Shown: positions 11,473-22,465 of the stretch, piece after piece
Position numbering within the stretch: the first letter of the stretch is position 1
Layout: each line of letters begins with the position of its first letter
NCBI GenBank assembly: GCA_946894095.1
Contig: OX335644.1
Location: 15,977,595-16,041,594, forward strand
DNA: 64,000 nucleotides
Source: Incurvaria masculella
Taxonomy: Eukaryota > Arthropoda > Insecta > Lepidoptera > Incurvariidae
Direction: 5' to 3'
Program-made: the position numbers and the translations under genes
The notes under the pieces: model-generated
Database searches by the model: none
Told to the model about the DNA's origin: nothing
Seen by the model: the letters and a program-made list of their open reading frames with translations, nothing else

Positions 11473-11735
11473 TTCGATAATAAATATCTGTGTCTGCACG
11501 TTTTTGTTTTCCTGAAAAATCTAAAGCAAGTCAAATAAAAAATAAAATCTTTATTTCTTTTCTCCGTTGGGTGACACAGGTTACATTTTTCGAAAAAACA
11601 AACATGTGCATAGATATATTTTACTGAATATAAAATCCCAAATATCAAGCAAATTGGAATAGAGGTTTTCTAATTATTTACGAAATTACGTTTGTATGGG
11701 GAGCGTAATTTTGTAATGCTTTCGGGCCCCATTAA
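11473..11735. mobile_element. MITE family B, right part
   Basis: Resumes with AAATATCTGTGTCTGCACG, then AAATTACGTTTGTATGGGGAG and a TTAA end next to CGGGCCCCAT. Completes the copy interrupted at 10324. Confidence 0.65.
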
Positions 11736-11809
11736 GGGGTCAGTTAGCTGTCACATAATTCACCTAGTTATTATTATTATGTACAACATAATGTATGTAG
11801 TCTACATTA

Positions 11810-12300
11810 AGATTGCAGACAGGCCACGTATGTCGCAGAAAAGGCCACAGATGTCCAGACTCCAACTCAACAGAGAGTCCAACTCGCACACGAAGGGTTC
11901 CGTACCATCGTACAAGATTTAACAAAAAAAAAACTTTTTTTGTATGTAAATTATATATAAAAAAAAATATTTTACCTATTCGTTGTTATAGCGGTAAAAT
12001 AAAAACACAATCTCTGAAAATTCAATTGCCTACCTATTACGGTTCATGACATACAGCCCTGTGACGGACGGACCGACGGACGGACAGCGAAGCCTTCGTA
12101 ATAGGCTTCCGTTTTCACCCTTTGGGTACGAAACCCTAAAAAGCGTTGGCAAACAACCGGCACTTTGGCCAGACGATATAGGTCGACAGCAGGTGACGAC
12201 TGGCTAAGAAAAAAGTAGGGCCGCACCACTTGGCGAGGTCAGGGGGAGATCTACATCCAGCATTGGACAGAAAAAAGATAAAGAAGAAGACGAAGAAGAT
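11810..12300 (+). pseudogene. 5-prime truncated RTE LINE copy, interrupted
   Basis: GGCCACGTATGTCGCAGA at 11821 matches the RTE tail region near 3595. From 12143 the sequence resumes with AAGCGTTGGCAAACAACC, CCAGACGATATAGGTCGACA, ATCTACATCCAGCATTGGAC and an AAGAAGAAGACGAAGAAG tail, matching about 3665-3830. An AGGGTTCC repeat (11874-12142) separates the parts. It is only the last few hundred bases of the element and is diverged from the copy at 600-3830. Confidence 0.8.
11874..12142 (+). mobile_element. AGGGTTCC repeat inside an RTE fragment
   Basis: Runs from GAGTCCAACTCGCACACGAA through GGGTTCCGTACCATCG and a (GACG)n core to GGTACGAAACCCTAAAAA. The 5-prime CCGGCC end is missing or replaced. 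Confidence 0.8.
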
Positions 12301-12722
12301 GTGTTTAGTCTTGATATTTTAGGCACACATTTCGCATTCACTTTACTATACGGCGACAGGGTCAGCACGTAATCAAACTTTTTAAGTTAGGCGCGGCACA
12401 TGGCGTACGCCGCCGCCCTCACATAACAGATGTCCAACAATCAACAGAGTCATTACCCTATCAATTCCCCATACTACGGGCGATAATTGTTTCCATACTC
12501 TTAATATTTTACTAGGTTTTTGAAATTTCGGATTCTAAAATATATTGTAGAAATCGATGTCTGTAGGTTCGTTTTTTTTAATAAACTATTTAGTTTGGAA
12601 AGTGTTGGCTAATAAACACTTGAAATATTAATACATAAAATACATATGTTTACAAAAAAAAAAAACAAAACATATGGACATAGGATCAAGCTTTCTCAAG
12701 TGATAAAAAATATTTTTTTCAA
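12301..12722. other. no gene recognised
   Basis: Mixed sequence with a slightly GC-richer patch near 12390-12420. No supported feature. Confidence 0.4.
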
Positions 12723-12860
12723 ATCTGACATACGTTAGGGCTTGGAGGACGATTTCGCTATGTGCAAAATTGTGCCTTGGCCAATGGACAAAGAATGCAT
12801 TTCTTAAAAATTTCCAATCTAAGATTTCCTGTGACTTCACGACAGCCACGGGTTGGTAAC
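12723..12860 (+). repeat. dispersed repeat E, copy 1
   Basis: GCAAAATTGTGCCTTGGCCA, ATGGACAAAGAATGCATTTC and TTCCTGTGACTTCACGACAG recur in inverse orientation at 60138-60275. The same order of blocks in both shows a shared interspersed element. Class unknown. Confidence 0.75.
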
Positions 12861-13033
12861 AACGCATTGGTTGAAAAGTTAGTCGAAACGGCCCGCTTTA
12901 CCTTAAATTAATCTTGTCTGTGACATTTTTTTTTATGTTTATGTAATTGCGAAAACAGTCGCGTTTACATTCATATAATGCGGTCTTTTGAAATACACAT
13001 AAGGATTCCTAACTTCGTTAATTGGGTGAAAGT

Positions 13034-13513
13034 GGTTTCAAGGCTTCAAAATAATATGTACCCTTTGTTTCAGAAATGCTTTTCACATTACCTTAAATGC
13101 GATTTTTTTTTGTACGTTGTTGCGTGAACGCTAATGTTTGTTTGAAATAAATAGTTGTATGCATTACACAACGTTGGCCATTCGGCTGTTTTTCATTTAG
13201 TCTTACCTGCTAATTGGAAAAATTGTTTGAAGGCATAACATATTGGCTGCCTTTTATTTCACAAATTCTTTTTGGTTTCAAGGCTTCAAAATAATATGTA
13301 CCCTTTGTTTCAGAAATGCTTTTCACATTACCTTAAATGCGATTTTTTTTTGTACGTTGTTGCGTGAACGCTAATGTTTGTTTGAAATAAATAGTTGTAT
13401 GCATTACACAACGTTGGCCATTCGGCTGTTTTTCATTTAGTCTTACCTGCTAATTGGAAAAATTGTTTGAAGGCATGAACATATTGGCTGCCTTTTATTT
13501 CACAAATTCTTTT
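13034..13513. repeat. 240-bp tandem duplication
   Basis: The block beginning GGTTTCAAGGCTTCAAAATA (13034-13273) repeats immediately at 13274-13513. By eye the copies differ mainly by one inserted base (GGCATAACAT versus GGCATGAACAT), so the duplication is young. No coding content. Confidence 0.9.
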
Positions 13514-13836
13514 AAGCATGAAACATGAGATGATTATAGATTTTAGGGCCGATTTTTCAATCCTCAGATAGTACTTATCGGACTGATAGCACAAATTCAC
13601 GTTGGTCAAAAGACAGATAGTCGTTTCCGGAGAATTATATCTTCCATCACAATTATCTGACTATAATTTTACTAATAAACATATAGACTTACTATATCGG
13701 ATGGATAAGCAGAACCGTAAATAAATCCGTCGAATAGTTATGTGGCAGTTTATCTGACTATTAGAAAATCAGCCCTTATAGATACATAAGTTGTTGCGTG
13801 AAATAAAATTTTCTGATTAAATTTATTAAATCAAAA
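13514..13836. other. possible inverted-repeat DNA, no gene
   Basis: GGGCCGATTTTTCAATCCTC near 13548 and GACTATTAGAAAATCAGCCC near 13758 are partly inverted (GGGCTGATTTTCTAATAGTC), with CTTATCGGACTGATAG and related blocks between. This suggests a degraded TIR element; boundaries are not clear. Confidence 0.4.
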
Positions 13837-13837
13837 T

Positions 13838-14175
13838 GACGGCGCGGGGACTTGCCTTGCATATCAGAGGTCTGACATAAAATCTTCTCCAGGTTCATGC
13901 ACCAATTTTATTTCTTTTTCCGAGTTGGATAAGCGCATTTCTTTACGAATGCGACGAGCTGCTCCATGGTTCAGAATCCATGTAAAACTGTAGATCCTCT
14001 TTCCCTATAAGGTGGTATAAGGAGCATCGCATTGGATGAAAATATGGATGAAAATAAAAAGTTCAAGTGGTGGAAGGTCCTGGCATGTTTCCTTTGGGAA
14101 TGTGGTGTACTGGGCTAATATCATAACGGTGACTGTGTGGTATTAGCCATCCATGTCAGGTTGCATAGTGTAATG
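13838..14175 (+). mobile_element. SINE with tRNA-derived head, diverged
   Basis: Matches the copy at 57773-58144 along its length: GGCGCGGGGACTTGCC, ATCAGAGGTCTGACATAAAA (B-box region), CTTTTTCCGAGTTGGATAAG, GACGAGCTGCTCCATGGTTC, the common body, and the tail GTATTAGCCATCCATGTCAG. Non-coding. SINEs of this kind are transcribed by RNA polymerase III and moved by LINE enzymes. Confidence 0.75.
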
Positions 14176-14664
14176 TAGGTGTAATTTGACAATATTGGTA
14201 ATTTATACATTATATTACTTTGTTCCGTGATGAATAGTATTAATATTATTACATAAATAAATACATAATTTATACACGTGGGACGTTCCCAATAGAACGC
14301 TGTATTGAGACATCAACATAAACATATTGATAAACAAAATACTACGATATATGTTCACCAAATAATTACTCATGCTCTAACCAGACACATCTGCAATGAT
14401 AGGCACCGAGAAGTCGAAATTTGATATCTCACACTCTAAACATTGAAAAGTGGTTGCGCTCCAGTGAAATATTATGGCTTTGCTTAGAACTAATTTATTA
14501 GTATCTCGATGATTATGTATGATGCAAAATTATTGTAATATGAGGGCAGGAATATCAACTTTATGCATAGTGGTTAAGGGTGCATTTCGTGAGTGTAGGA
14601 AAGGTTGATTTTGCATGGAATTCGGATTTAATTTGGATATTCACAGGACAATCGGGTGGGACAG
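14176..14664. other. no gene recognised
   Basis: AT-rich sequence without recognised motifs on either strand. Confidence 0.5.
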
Positions 14665-14710
14665 CGTGGCATAGGATGGACATGTAGACGCATGTCCATC
14701 CTATGCCACG
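14665..14710. repeat. perfect hairpin, 20-bp arms, 6-base spacer
   Basis: CGTGGCATAGGATGGACATG, spacer TAGACG, then the exact reverse complement. No mismatch in 20 pairs, hence a recent origin or active conversion. Confidence 0.9.
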
Positions 14711-16077
14711 CAATTGGGTGTCTTGTGTATGAATGTTATTAAACTGAGATTGTACAACTGAGCTGTAGCAGTGAGAGTTCCGGGGGGTAAAATGCATGGC
14801 ATAAAAATTGTGTGTATGCCTACTAGTGACATTATTTATTATATTTTTAGCAAATTATTATTTCTGAGTTATCCATTATTTCCACCTAACTAGCATGATT
14901 AGTAGCGTTATTCGGTAATTCAGACCACTTATTACCTAAATGATTAGATGGGGCTGGCTTTCTGGAGTGTTTAATGAAAAGGGATTTTTAGACATCATAC
15001 TAATCGAAGAAACGGAAATAATAGTCGTTGTCGTATGTTTCCTGAAGATGTCGTACAAGCGACGGTCCGGGCACTTCTGTGATTTATTTCGACTTTAAGA
15101 CTAATTGGCTTATTAACTTGTCAACCCCGGATCTAAGCAGATCCCAGCGCATACGAGAGCAATGCACTTTTTTTTATAAATGTGATTTATTTTCATTTCT
15201 ATACAGAACACACACAAATACACACAAGAAACAGATACGTATGAAAAAATAATTACATGACCATGACAATTCTACTTAACCCTAATAAACAGCAATCGTA
15301 AATAAAAAAGTTTTCAAAGTCAGCCGAAGCTGAAAGACACTTATTGCGTTACCCCTTTGGATCTCTTGGCACTTGTATTCAGACCAGTGCCATTATTGTT
15401 TGTACATATAATTACATAGAATAGCGTCGTTATCGTTTATTGACTAAGTGCATAGCTTACTTTTGTCGGATAAAAGTTTAACGGAAAAGAACTAAATACT
15501 TCGTTCTGACTGGGAGTAACCGTAAACCGCTTTTTTACAGATAAATCATAACGCTCAGTTCGTGTATGTTTTAAGCCGTAGTAGCAGTATAAAATGAGCT
15601 GGAGAATCACAGACCGGACAAAGTAATTCTATCTATTGTCCGGTAGCTCTTGTCCAGGGGCAAGATACTAATATTTTCGAACTAGAGAGCGAATGGCAAG
15701 GGAGTGTCTCACACATATTGATATATTTATTGTAAAACTCAGTAATCTTCATATGCACGTTCTTTACTCTGCACCAAGTTATGACGCAATAATTCCGTCT
15801 TTAAAAGTAATGACAAGAGTAAAATAATGCTCCTTTTTCATTCAGTGTGACAGTTTATAGTAAAGCTTTTGCGGCAAATGTAATGAGTAGGGCATTCCGT
15901 CACCTACTCCAGGAGCCTTATATGAGAATTATCCGACAGTCTTTCCGCTCATGAAGAATGCCTCGAATCTACAACGACTCTACTTAACACTGACTGAAAC
16001 CCACACAAACGTTATATGGTCATCACTGGCACATTTATTGGTTGGATGTCACTAAAGTATTTAATTATTATTATTTA
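14711..16077. other. no gene recognised
   Basis: AT-rich sequence. The only symmetry is ACCGGACAA / TTGTCCGGT near 15611-15643. No coding or repeat family was identified. Confidence 0.5.
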
Positions 16078-16385
16078 CTAGCTGCGGTACCCGGCTCCGC
16101 TCGGGTCAATGTCGTGTTGGATTGATTTCGGTCTGAATTATTTCCTGGATAAAAAGTAACCCACCAAAAGGCTGATCAAGGACTATGTATCCATCTACCA
16201 AATAAAGTCAAAATCGTTTGAACCGATATGGCATAATTTCATGATAAACATCGACATATTCCCATTTCCACATCCCATTCTTCGTAAACATTTGGGATCG
16301 AATTTTTAAAGGCATGTGCCGCCAGACCCTTACTGCACTGGCACTGCTACATAGAAATTGATGCAAAACCAACAAAGGCGGGGGC
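16078..16385 (-). mobile_element. Helitron 3-prime part, minus strand
   Basis: On the minus strand it ends ACCCGAGCGGAGCCGGGTAC CGCAGCTAG with T beyond. Its inner part (ATGTAGCAGTGCCAGTGCAG, GGTCTGGCGGCA) matches the region just upstream of the end in the other Helitron copies. The 5-prime portion is absent. Confidence 0.7.
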
Positions 16386-16440
16386 GGGAAAAAAAACAAA
16401 AAAAAAAACAAAAAAAAAACAAAAAAAAAACCAAAAAAAA
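16386..16440. repeat. A-rich (CAAAAAAAAA)n tract
   Basis: Five to six units of C followed by eight or nine A, lying between two oppositely oriented Helitron pieces. Confidence 0.9.
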
Positions 16441-16705
16441 ACTGTAGGACTACTTGGCATCATGCTAAATCGCCGAGGTGCGACCAATAGAATAAAATCC
16501 TTCTAAAATCTACGTCAAGCCTGATTCTACTCTAAAGTTATAGGCTACATAATAAAAAGCTTCATTACCAGAGGGGTGAGTAGTGAGTGTTAAATTCTTA
16601 TAACTTGCGAACCACTTACCAGATTTATATGCGTATTTTATCAACGTATTGCATCTCTGGGAACAGTCAGGTTCGGGATGGGTTGCCGTTTTCGATGTTG
16701 AGGCT

Positions 16706-17449
16706 GGGACGGCTCAGCTCAGCACCTGCTTGGCTCCCTGGACTCGATACAGCGTCGGGCCGTGCGTCTCGTCGACGACCCCAAGGTATCTATGAATCTA
16801 GAGACCCTCCAACTCCGAATGGGTTGTTGGGTCTCTCTCTGTGTTCTACCGTCTTTACCATGGATAATGCTCGTCAAAACTACATAACGCTGTCACTCCA
16901 TCCCCTTTCTACCATCGCACGATGCGGAACAGACAGGAAATGCACCCGTTACATCTAAACGTAGCTGTTGATAAGCACCGGAAAGATCTAAAACGCAAAA
17001 TACTTTACCACCATTTATCGCAGTTAATATATCTTCTGGAACAGGGAGAGGGTAACGCTCTAAATCCAATACTTTATTGACAGTTACCTCATAGTCTACA
17101 CAAAGTCGTATATTACCATCCTTCGTTGGTACGATGACTAATGGGCTACCCCATTCACTGAACCGAGCCTTCTTAATTATTCCAGCCTTCTCTAAACTTA
17201 CAAGCTCTTGACGTGTGACACTGTCGACATTCCAAAAATCAGAACCAACCGATCCTCTAGGTCATTTCTTTATAGGGTCGGTAAATTATGGAATGCACTT
17301 CCTGCCGAGTTATTTCCCTCAAATTACAACCTGGGATCCTTCAAACATGGTGTGAAGAAGCACCTGGCCGGCCGGCATTGTTTTCGCAGCCCTCTTATAA
17401 GTTCGAAAGCCCTGGCGAATGCCATATGCCGCGTATTACATAAAAAAAA
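16706..17449 (+). pseudogene. LINE RT C-terminal fragment inside the Helitron
   Basis: Translated pieces include SLDSIQRRAVRLVDDP, FYHRTMRNRQEMHP and, after an interruption, RSFLYRVGKLWNALPAELF with FKHGVKKHLAGRH. This is the thumb and C-terminal region of jockey/CR1-type LINE proteins, and it ends in an A-rich tail (ACATAAAAAAAAG). A Ty3/Gypsy RT fragment of opposite orientation splits it at about 16981-17215. A sister copy lies at 40700-40925. Confidence 0.7.
16981..17215 (-). pseudogene. Ty3/Gypsy reverse transcriptase fragment
   Basis: The minus strand reads EKAGIIKKARFSEWGSPLV, then PTKDGNIRLCVDY, VNKVLDLERYPLPVPEDIL and KVFCVLDL, the N-terminal part of a retrotransposon RT up to just after the first catalytic Asp. 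No LTRs are nearby. It sits within a LINE fragment of opposite strand. It differs from the Gag-Pol at 35604-40085, so it is another lineage. Confidence 0.7.
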
Positions 17450-17752
17450 GCCTGGCTTTGGGTTGGAGTCCACGCAAAACTTCTCTACGTTACACGTTAC
17501 TTACTTACTAAGTATGCAATGTAGCAGTGCAAGCGCAGAAAGGTTCTGGCGGCAAATGCTTTTTTTTTTAAACAGCCAACGAAGCTCTAAATGGGAATTA
17601 TTGGATGTTTCTCATTAAATCATGCTATTTCCGCTCAAACAAATTGTTCTGGACCAGTTTGACCCTATTTTGGATCAGCCAAGTGGACAACTTTTTATCC
17701 ATTAAAAAAATTTGCCGACACTAACCCGAGCGGAGCCGGGTACCGTAGATAG

Positions 17753-18058
17753 TATACATATATAAATAGATATATGTAAAAAAAATTGTTGTTTTATACT
17801 TATCAATATCTATGTCAACAGCATTTTGTTTCAAGGAAATCATTGTTCATTTTTAACAAAAAAATGCCCTGTGTTTTGAAGATGTATTAATCCGTGTGGG
17901 AAAATTACACCATTTCCCAGATCCTCAAATAGAATAATTTATTTCTCTAAGAGAGAACCTTCTAGTTCTCTCTGTGAGAATTCTAGAAAATATATCTCTC
18001 GAAATGAGAACACAAATACTTATAAAAGTATCACTTTTAAGGTTACCGCGGTCGTTAG
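17753..18058. other. no gene recognised
   Basis: AT-rich sequence with a CTCTCTNNGAGAG-like run near 17955-18000. No feature supported. Confidence 0.5.
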
Positions 18059-18059
18059 A

Positions 18060-18240
18060 CATGTTTGAAAAATGTTACGGCTTTTCACGCGGCAGGTAGA
18101 GATATTCTCCGACGTTTCGAGCTAATCATTCAGCCCGTTGTCAAGGAGGCATCCGCCGCGCTCATGCGCAGCAGACGACTGGAAACGTCGGAGAATATCT
18201 CTACCTGCCGCGTGAAAAGCCGTAACATTTTTCAAACATG
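18060..18240. mobile_element. perfect 59-bp inverted repeat element
   Basis: 18060-18118 and 18182-18240 are exact reverse complements, beginning CATGTTTGAAAAATGTTACG, around a GC-richer spacer at 18119-18181. Identity over 59 bp implies a recent event. It could be a small foldback element or a snap-back duplication. Confidence 0.85.
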
Positions 18241-18278
18241 AAAAACACAAATACTTATATAATGATAAATCAAATAAA

Positions 18279-19400
18279 ATATTTTTAAATAAAAAAAGGA
18301 CCGCCTTCAAAAAAACGGGAACTAAAAAGCAAAAAAATATTGATTACTTTTAATTAATGTACGACAAGCTTTTTTAATACTAACTAATTATGTACAATTT
18401 CTTAATTTTTAATCATCTTTTGAAGTCGGTGCCTTGGGTAGAGTTCACTCCGCACGCCGTTGACCGAACAGACACAATTTCAGGCGAACACACCCGAAGT
18501 CTACGAGAGCGTAAACAACCTGAGCCAGCAATGATTGGTCCACAGAGCATTCTACCTGGAGATGCCTTAGCGTTGGTTTACGTGCAAGCTGATATCGATA
18601 CAGCAGCGCAGCGTACTGAAATTGGGTTTTAAAAATTTTTAGTACTTTCGGCTTTATAAAGGCGCGCACTGGTGAAGGAGTAGGCAAGTTAATTCGCTGC
18701 TCTGTGGATTGGTGCTTCCTACGACATAGTTGTCTGAACGAAACGATTTCTGCCGAAATTGGTGAGATATGTACCTACTAACTGCACACTCGTTTTGACA
18801 CGTAGTTGAGAGCAGACACCTCAAAGTCGCTACCAATAGTTTTCTGTTCTTTTTTATATTTGTAATTTTTTTTTGTGTTATGTAGGTATTTAGGCAGAAT
18901 AAAAAGTACAAGCTACACCTACCTAAATATTTACCATATACATAAGTGGTCGTTGTTTTTATATTGGTTTGTTTGTTTAGTTTGTAGGGTTTTCTTGTAA
19001 ATATTTAGTTTTTACTGTGTTAGGTATTTAGTTTAAGTTATAAGGAATATTTAAATTGCAAAGTACTTACCTACTTACATACGTTTTTCCGACCTGTTTG
19101 TTTATTTAATTTTTGATTCTGTGTTTTTTCTTTAAGTAGGTTAATGTAAGTAGCTACCTACTTATATTTCTTTCTTAGCCATAGGTAATATTAATCTAAC
19201 TACTTACAGCCCTTATAGAACGTCTACCCAAGGCACCGACTTCAAAAGATGATTAAAAATTAAGAAATTGTACATAATTAGTTAGTATTAAATTAGCTTG
19301 TCTTTCTAAATTATAATGTAATTTAAAAGTAATCAATAATTTTTTGCTTTTTAGTTCCCGTTTTTTTGAAGGCGGTCCTTTTTTATTTAAAAATATTTAA
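18279..19400. mobile_element. 1.1-kb non-autonomous element with about 160-bp TIRs
   Basis: The left arm (18279-18441) contains GGACCGCCTTCAAAAAAACG, GGGAACTAAAAAGC and GAAGTCGGTGCCTTGGGTAG. The right arm (19224-19400) is its reverse complement with one larger indel. The 780-bp centre carries a GC-richer 80-codon frame (18390-18632, starting inside the arm) with no recognised motif, then AT-rich sequence. No transposase is seen. Confidence 0.75.
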
Positions 19401-19630
19401 TTTTTTGCTTTTTAGTGGTGGCGTAACTTTTTGACTCAAGGTGTGTGAGCCCTCCTGCTCAACTTCACATACAAAGTGGAAAGAAGATTATACGCAACTC
19501 ACTATCTCATGCGAACCCTCTAAACTGTTACTAAACCCTACAATGAACGAGCATTATGAGATATGAAACCATTGAGAAATCACATTTCTGACGAAAGGTA
19601 GACCGGTACCTATCTATATATTCATGAGTT

Positions 19631-19734
19631 CACGGTTCATGAGATAGAGCGCTGGGACAGACGGACGGATGGACGGACAGCGGAAACTTAGTAATATAGT
19701 ATCCGTTGGTACCCTTTGGGTACGGAACCCTAAC
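19631..19734 (+). mobile_element. AGGGTTCC repeat, 3-prime part
   Basis: CACGGTTCATGAGATAGAGC, (GACG)n, ACCCTTTGGGTACGGAACCC and a TAA-ending 3-prime border. The 5-prime half is missing. Confidence 0.8.
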
Positions 19735-19799
19735 AAGGCAAAACAACGAATGTCCAGAACCGCTGAGCTTCTGAATTTCTCATCCTTCCATTGTTCCGG

Positions 19800-20480
19800 A
19801 GAGTCTGTTTCTTGCGTAAGTGTTGTATGAAAATGTGTACATATCGGTCTCGTGTATACTCATCCCCTTAACAGTTGAATTTTGTAAAATCACAAGGGAG
19901 CCTTTTCGTCGTAAAAAGAAGTCACTGAAAATTTTAAGTTTCTAGAATAATTGGTTTCGGAGATCTCAACATGAGTGGTTTTCGCCTAAATGTGTTCATT
20001 TTGACCTGTTTTACCCCCCTAAAAGTAGAATTTTCAAAAATATTCTCTTCGTAAACATTCCCATCTCAAACAAAACCTACTCTGACATTTCTGGGTTCAG
20101 CGGCTCTAGAGATAGAAATGTGTACAATTTGCCCTCTTTTACCCCCTTCAATACCCCCAACAGTTGAATTAAAAAAAAACCTCTCATACTGAGCAATCTC
20201 ACCCTTTAAGAAAGCTACTGTAACTAAAAAATCACATTTCTGGGTTCGCGGGCTTAAGAAATTCGATGTTTGTTGTATTTAAGTACCAAACTATTGAACC
20301 GATTTTGATAAAAAAAAAATGGGACCAACTAGAAAGGATACCCTTTTGAACAAAAAAAGAATTTTTCAAATCGGTTCAGGGGTCTTCGAGTAATCGGTGA
20401 ACATACATAAAAAAAAAGAAAAAAAAAAAAAGATTCCGACGAATTGAGAACCTCCTCCTTGTTTTCGAAGTCGGTTAAAA
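19800..20480. repeat. interspersed repeat ending in CGACTTC
   Basis: Contains phrases common in lepidopteran repeats: TGAACCGATTTTGATAAAA, GGGGTCTTCGAGTAATCGG, ACATACATAAAAAAAA and finally GATTCCGACGAATTGAGAAC and GAAGTCGGTTAAAAA. Pieces of the same end lie at 5877-5910 and 32944-33000. No coding capacity, class unknown. Confidence 0.5.
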
Positions 20481-20600
20481 ACTGCTCAAAGTAAATAGAT
20501 AGTATTCAAACTTCTTTTCACAAAAAGAGGGCTACAAGTATCCTAAATATAAATACTGAATACAAAATACTTAATCTGAAACAGTTAAATGTGAAATCTG

Positions 20601-20800
20601 CCCGGGATCGTACTATCGCATTAGATGGAAAGATGGTCAAAGCGGAAATAAAAAATCGTCTATGTTTTTCATCCAGTTCAATGTAGCCGTGCTGACAAAG
20701 GGAGGAATGACACCTAATACCTTCCGGAATGCGGTGTGTTGGGCTAATATGGGGGTTGTGTTGTGTTATTAGCCATCCATGTATCCGATCACAGTTATTT
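20601..20800 (+). mobile_element. SINE body and tail, diverged
   Basis: CGCATTAGATGGAAAGATGG, CCAGTTCAATGTAGCCGTGC, GGTGTGTTGGGCTAATATG and TATTAGCCATCCATGTATCC match the common SINE body and 3-prime end. No head remains. Confidence 0.75.
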
Positions 20801-21394
20801 TCCCTGCCTCCAATTCCCAAGCGTACGTGATTAACAACGAGAGTTGCCTGCAAATCGTTGGTGCGTGCATCACCTGACTACTGGTTGAAACTGGAGAGAG
20901 CTTTGTAAATTAAGCTTTCGGGAATTTCAGCGTGAAACTCGCAGAACATCCGTTGCACAAATTCGTCGTCTGAAAAAATTAGCATTCCTATGATGAAAAG
21001 AGTTCCCTTTGCGAGGAAACCCTTTACAAATCAGATGTAAATTCCGATCTTTCTATTAGGGTTTAACCCGTTACTACATAATTCAATATTTGTTTTAATG
21101 ATGTATTGTAATTAAATCATATTTGATACGTTGACAAATAAATGGTATATAAACCGAAATGCCATAACTAGGCAAACAGCTACAATCAATAAGATGATAA
21201 ATCTGCCAAATACCAGAAATTAGTGTGAGCGGAAAAATATACACTGCATAAATAACATCTATCCTAAAAATCTGTAAGGGGTGTTCGTGGAGTAAGTGGC
21301 TTTGTTTTCTAAGATACTTCGTTTGTAGACTTTATGTATGATACTAAATCTAAATTGACGATTTTTAAAAATCAGTTCTGTATGCATGCATGTA
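20801..21394. other. no gene recognised
   Basis: AT-rich sequence between repeats, without a recognised feature. Confidence 0.5.
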
Positions 21395-21740
21395 TGTTCC
21401 TCCATAACTCTTAACCCGCTTCTCCGAATTAGATGAAACTTCGTACAGGTACATTTAACTACCCAGGAATGAGGATAGGCTAAATACAATTCAGTTCCGC
21501 TTACGCTAAGATGTGGCTGTTATACAAAACTGCAATTCTCTTCACGGCTCGGCGGGAGGGCGGCAGCTGGAGAAGGAGGGCGGCGGCGACGCTTTCTTTC
21601 CCTATTTGTACCGAAGTAATAATAATAATAATAATAAAGCCGTTTATTTTTATGAGCACAGATGGTATCATTACATTGTGGTAATTTTTAAAGTGTTAGT
21701 GTAAAGCAAAAAGAAAAAAGCTGTGAAAAGGTATTTCCTC

Positions 21741-22193
21741 TTAAGGGCCTGGTACTAGCCAAATCGCAAAGTTAGACGAGGCACCCCAAGTTAACTAACT
21801 AAGTCTGACGATTATAAGTGTCATTCTTACAATATATGATTCCTTGTCTAGGAATCGAATTATTTTCGTTAATGTATGTTTCCTTTTTCTATACAAAATA
21901 CATTGCGGAAACGGTGTCCATTTCCGAACTTTTTTGACTAAATGTAGAAATCTAAAAGCAAATGGAATTTTTTGTTTATGCATATATGCTGTTTTTGCTT
22001 ATATCTAGAAATCGAATTACTTTCAGATTTCTAATGAGAAAAATCAACTTTTTTATTTTTATTATTATTTAAATAAATGATGGAATAAAAAAATATTAAC
22101 AATCCATTATCACTACATATTATTACATTTGTTAAAAAGTGCATTTGTATGGCGCGAGTAGTTGGCTAGTCCTAGCGCCTTAATCTTAAAACT
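21741..22193. mobile_element. MITE family C with TTAA ends
   Basis: Ends TTAAGGGCCTGGTACTAGCC and the reverse complement of TTAAGGCGCTAGGACTAGCC, flanked by TTAA on both sides, suggesting a TTAA target duplication. It is nested in the 3-prime untranslated part of the LINE. Confidence 0.7.
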
Positions 22194-22465
22194 TAAATCC
22201 TAAATATTAGTAGAGTCTACATCATTTTTTAAATTACTGTGCTCCCCACTGCAGGGTGAAGGCCTCCCCCATTTCTTCCCATTGTTTTCTCTCTTTTGCC
22301 TTTCTTGTCCATACTCTGCCAGCAATTTTAACTATGTCGTCGTCCCACCTCTTCTTCTGTCGTCCTACGCTCCTTTTTCCATATCGTGGGTACCATTCTG
22401 TGGTCCTTTTTGTCCATCTTTCATCTTTAGTCCTAATTAGGTGTCCGGCCCATTTCCACTTAAGC

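Larger units (their letters stand above)
16441..17752 (+). mobile_element. 5-prime truncated Helitron carrying a LINE insertion
   Basis: 16441-16705 matches the middle of the copy at 10325-11472 (GGACTACTTGGCATCATGC, then ACCAGATTTATATGCGTATT). After a LINE insertion the Helitron resumes near 17456 (TTGGGTTGGAGTCCACGC) and ends CGGAGCCGGGTACCGTAGAT AG, a mutated form of the usual CGCAGCTAG end. Confidence 0.7.

Noticed and set aside
14665..14710. microRNA precursor
   Set aside because: The arms pair perfectly over 20 bp with no bulges and the stem is too short; no conserved mature sequence is recognised.
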